In this document: one piece after another, positions 63,970 to 64,000 of the stretch
Position numbering within the stretch: the stretch's first letter is position 1
Layout of the letters: the number at the start of each line of letters is the position of its first letter
Assembly: GCA_018267725.1 (NCBI GenBank)
Contig: JAFDXY010000015.1
Location: forward strand, 1-64,000
Length of the DNA stretch: 64,000 nucleotides
Source of the DNA: Bacteroidota bacterium
Lineage (GTDB): Bacteria; Bacteroidota; Bacteroidia; Chitinophagales; Chitinophagaceae
Reading direction: 5' to 3'
Program-made: the position numbers and the translations under genes
The notes under the pieces: generated by a model
Databases searched by the model: none
The model's input: only the letters and a program-made list of their open reading frames with translations
Told to the model about the DNA's origin: nothing

Positions 63970-64000
63970 TCACATTTTTTCACCCAAAAAAAATAGCAAC

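Overview
The window is an AT-rich chromosomal segment (roughly one third G+C by eye) from a member of the Bacteroidota, most likely close to the Chitinophagaceae. The evidence is two tandem SusC/SusD pairs, a Bacteroidota-style exbB-exbD-exbD-tonB set, TlpA-type lipoprotein thioredoxins, a zincin of the DUF5117/DUF5118 type, a triple-Y two-component sensor, A-rich rather than Shine-Dalgarno leaders, and several -7 elements of the Bacteroidota form TAnnTTTG. The species cannot be named from the sequence alone. I found no tRNA, rRNA, prophage, transposase or CRISPR array.

Layout. 1-4.8 kb: cobalamin adenosyltransferase (partial), a LolD/MacB-like ATPase, gatC, a membrane glycosyltransferase, a membrane-anchored thioredoxin and mnmE, all on the minus strand. 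4.8-8 kb: tonB, two exbD and exbB. 8.2-22.7 kb: mainly plus-strand genes, including a metalloprotease, ligA, alaS, gatB and a TlpA lipoprotein, interrupted by minus-strand genes for an NrtR-like regulator, an M23 peptidase and a second TlpA protein. 22.7-32.5 kb: two susCD pairs with near-identical SusC N-termini. 32.5-41 kb: an MMPL/RND transporter, a GMP reductase-like enzyme, MarC, a large NagZ-like glycosidase/serine-hydrolase fusion, a DUF5606 protein and a DsbA-like protein. 41-45 kb: rsmE, an L,D-transpeptidase and an acetyl-CoA hydrolase/transferase. 44.9-46.8 kb: a compact restriction-modification unit whose nuclease gene is frameshifted. 46.8-53.5 kb: radical SAM protein, LigT-like protein, a small orphan, the pyruvate dehydrogenase E2 gene, an aminotransferase, msrB and adk. 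53.6-57 kb: a DUF1569/DinB-like gene, then paaZ and an enoyl-CoA hydratase gene. 57-64 kb: carbonic anhydrase, fabG, a GH3-auxin-type acyl-adenylase, lptB and the sensor kinase.

How it fits together. TonB/ExbBD energises outer-membrane transporters such as the two SusC proteins, which work with the SusD lipoproteins. GatB and GatC belong to one amidotransferase (gatA is not here). The M23 peptidase, L,D-transpeptidase and NagZ-like fusion act on peptidoglycan. LptB and LolD-like ATPases serve envelope export.

Most unusual content. Short tandem arrays with a strict 7-bp period lie inside ligA, alaS and the pyruvate dehydrogenase E2 gene and in the M23/alaS intergenic region. All share the same layout (about four to ten units) but use different unit sequences. 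A 48-bp nested palindrome is translated inside the NagZ-like fusion gene. These look like dispersed repeat families that have entered essential genes at tolerant loops and linkers. Other points for follow-up are a one-base frameshift in the signal peptide of one SusC, the frameshifted restriction nuclease with a perfect 13-bp inverted repeat over its promoter, and an identical 15-nt promoter-start module (TATTTTTGTTTTATG) at gatC and an aminotransferase gene that suggests leaderless transcripts.
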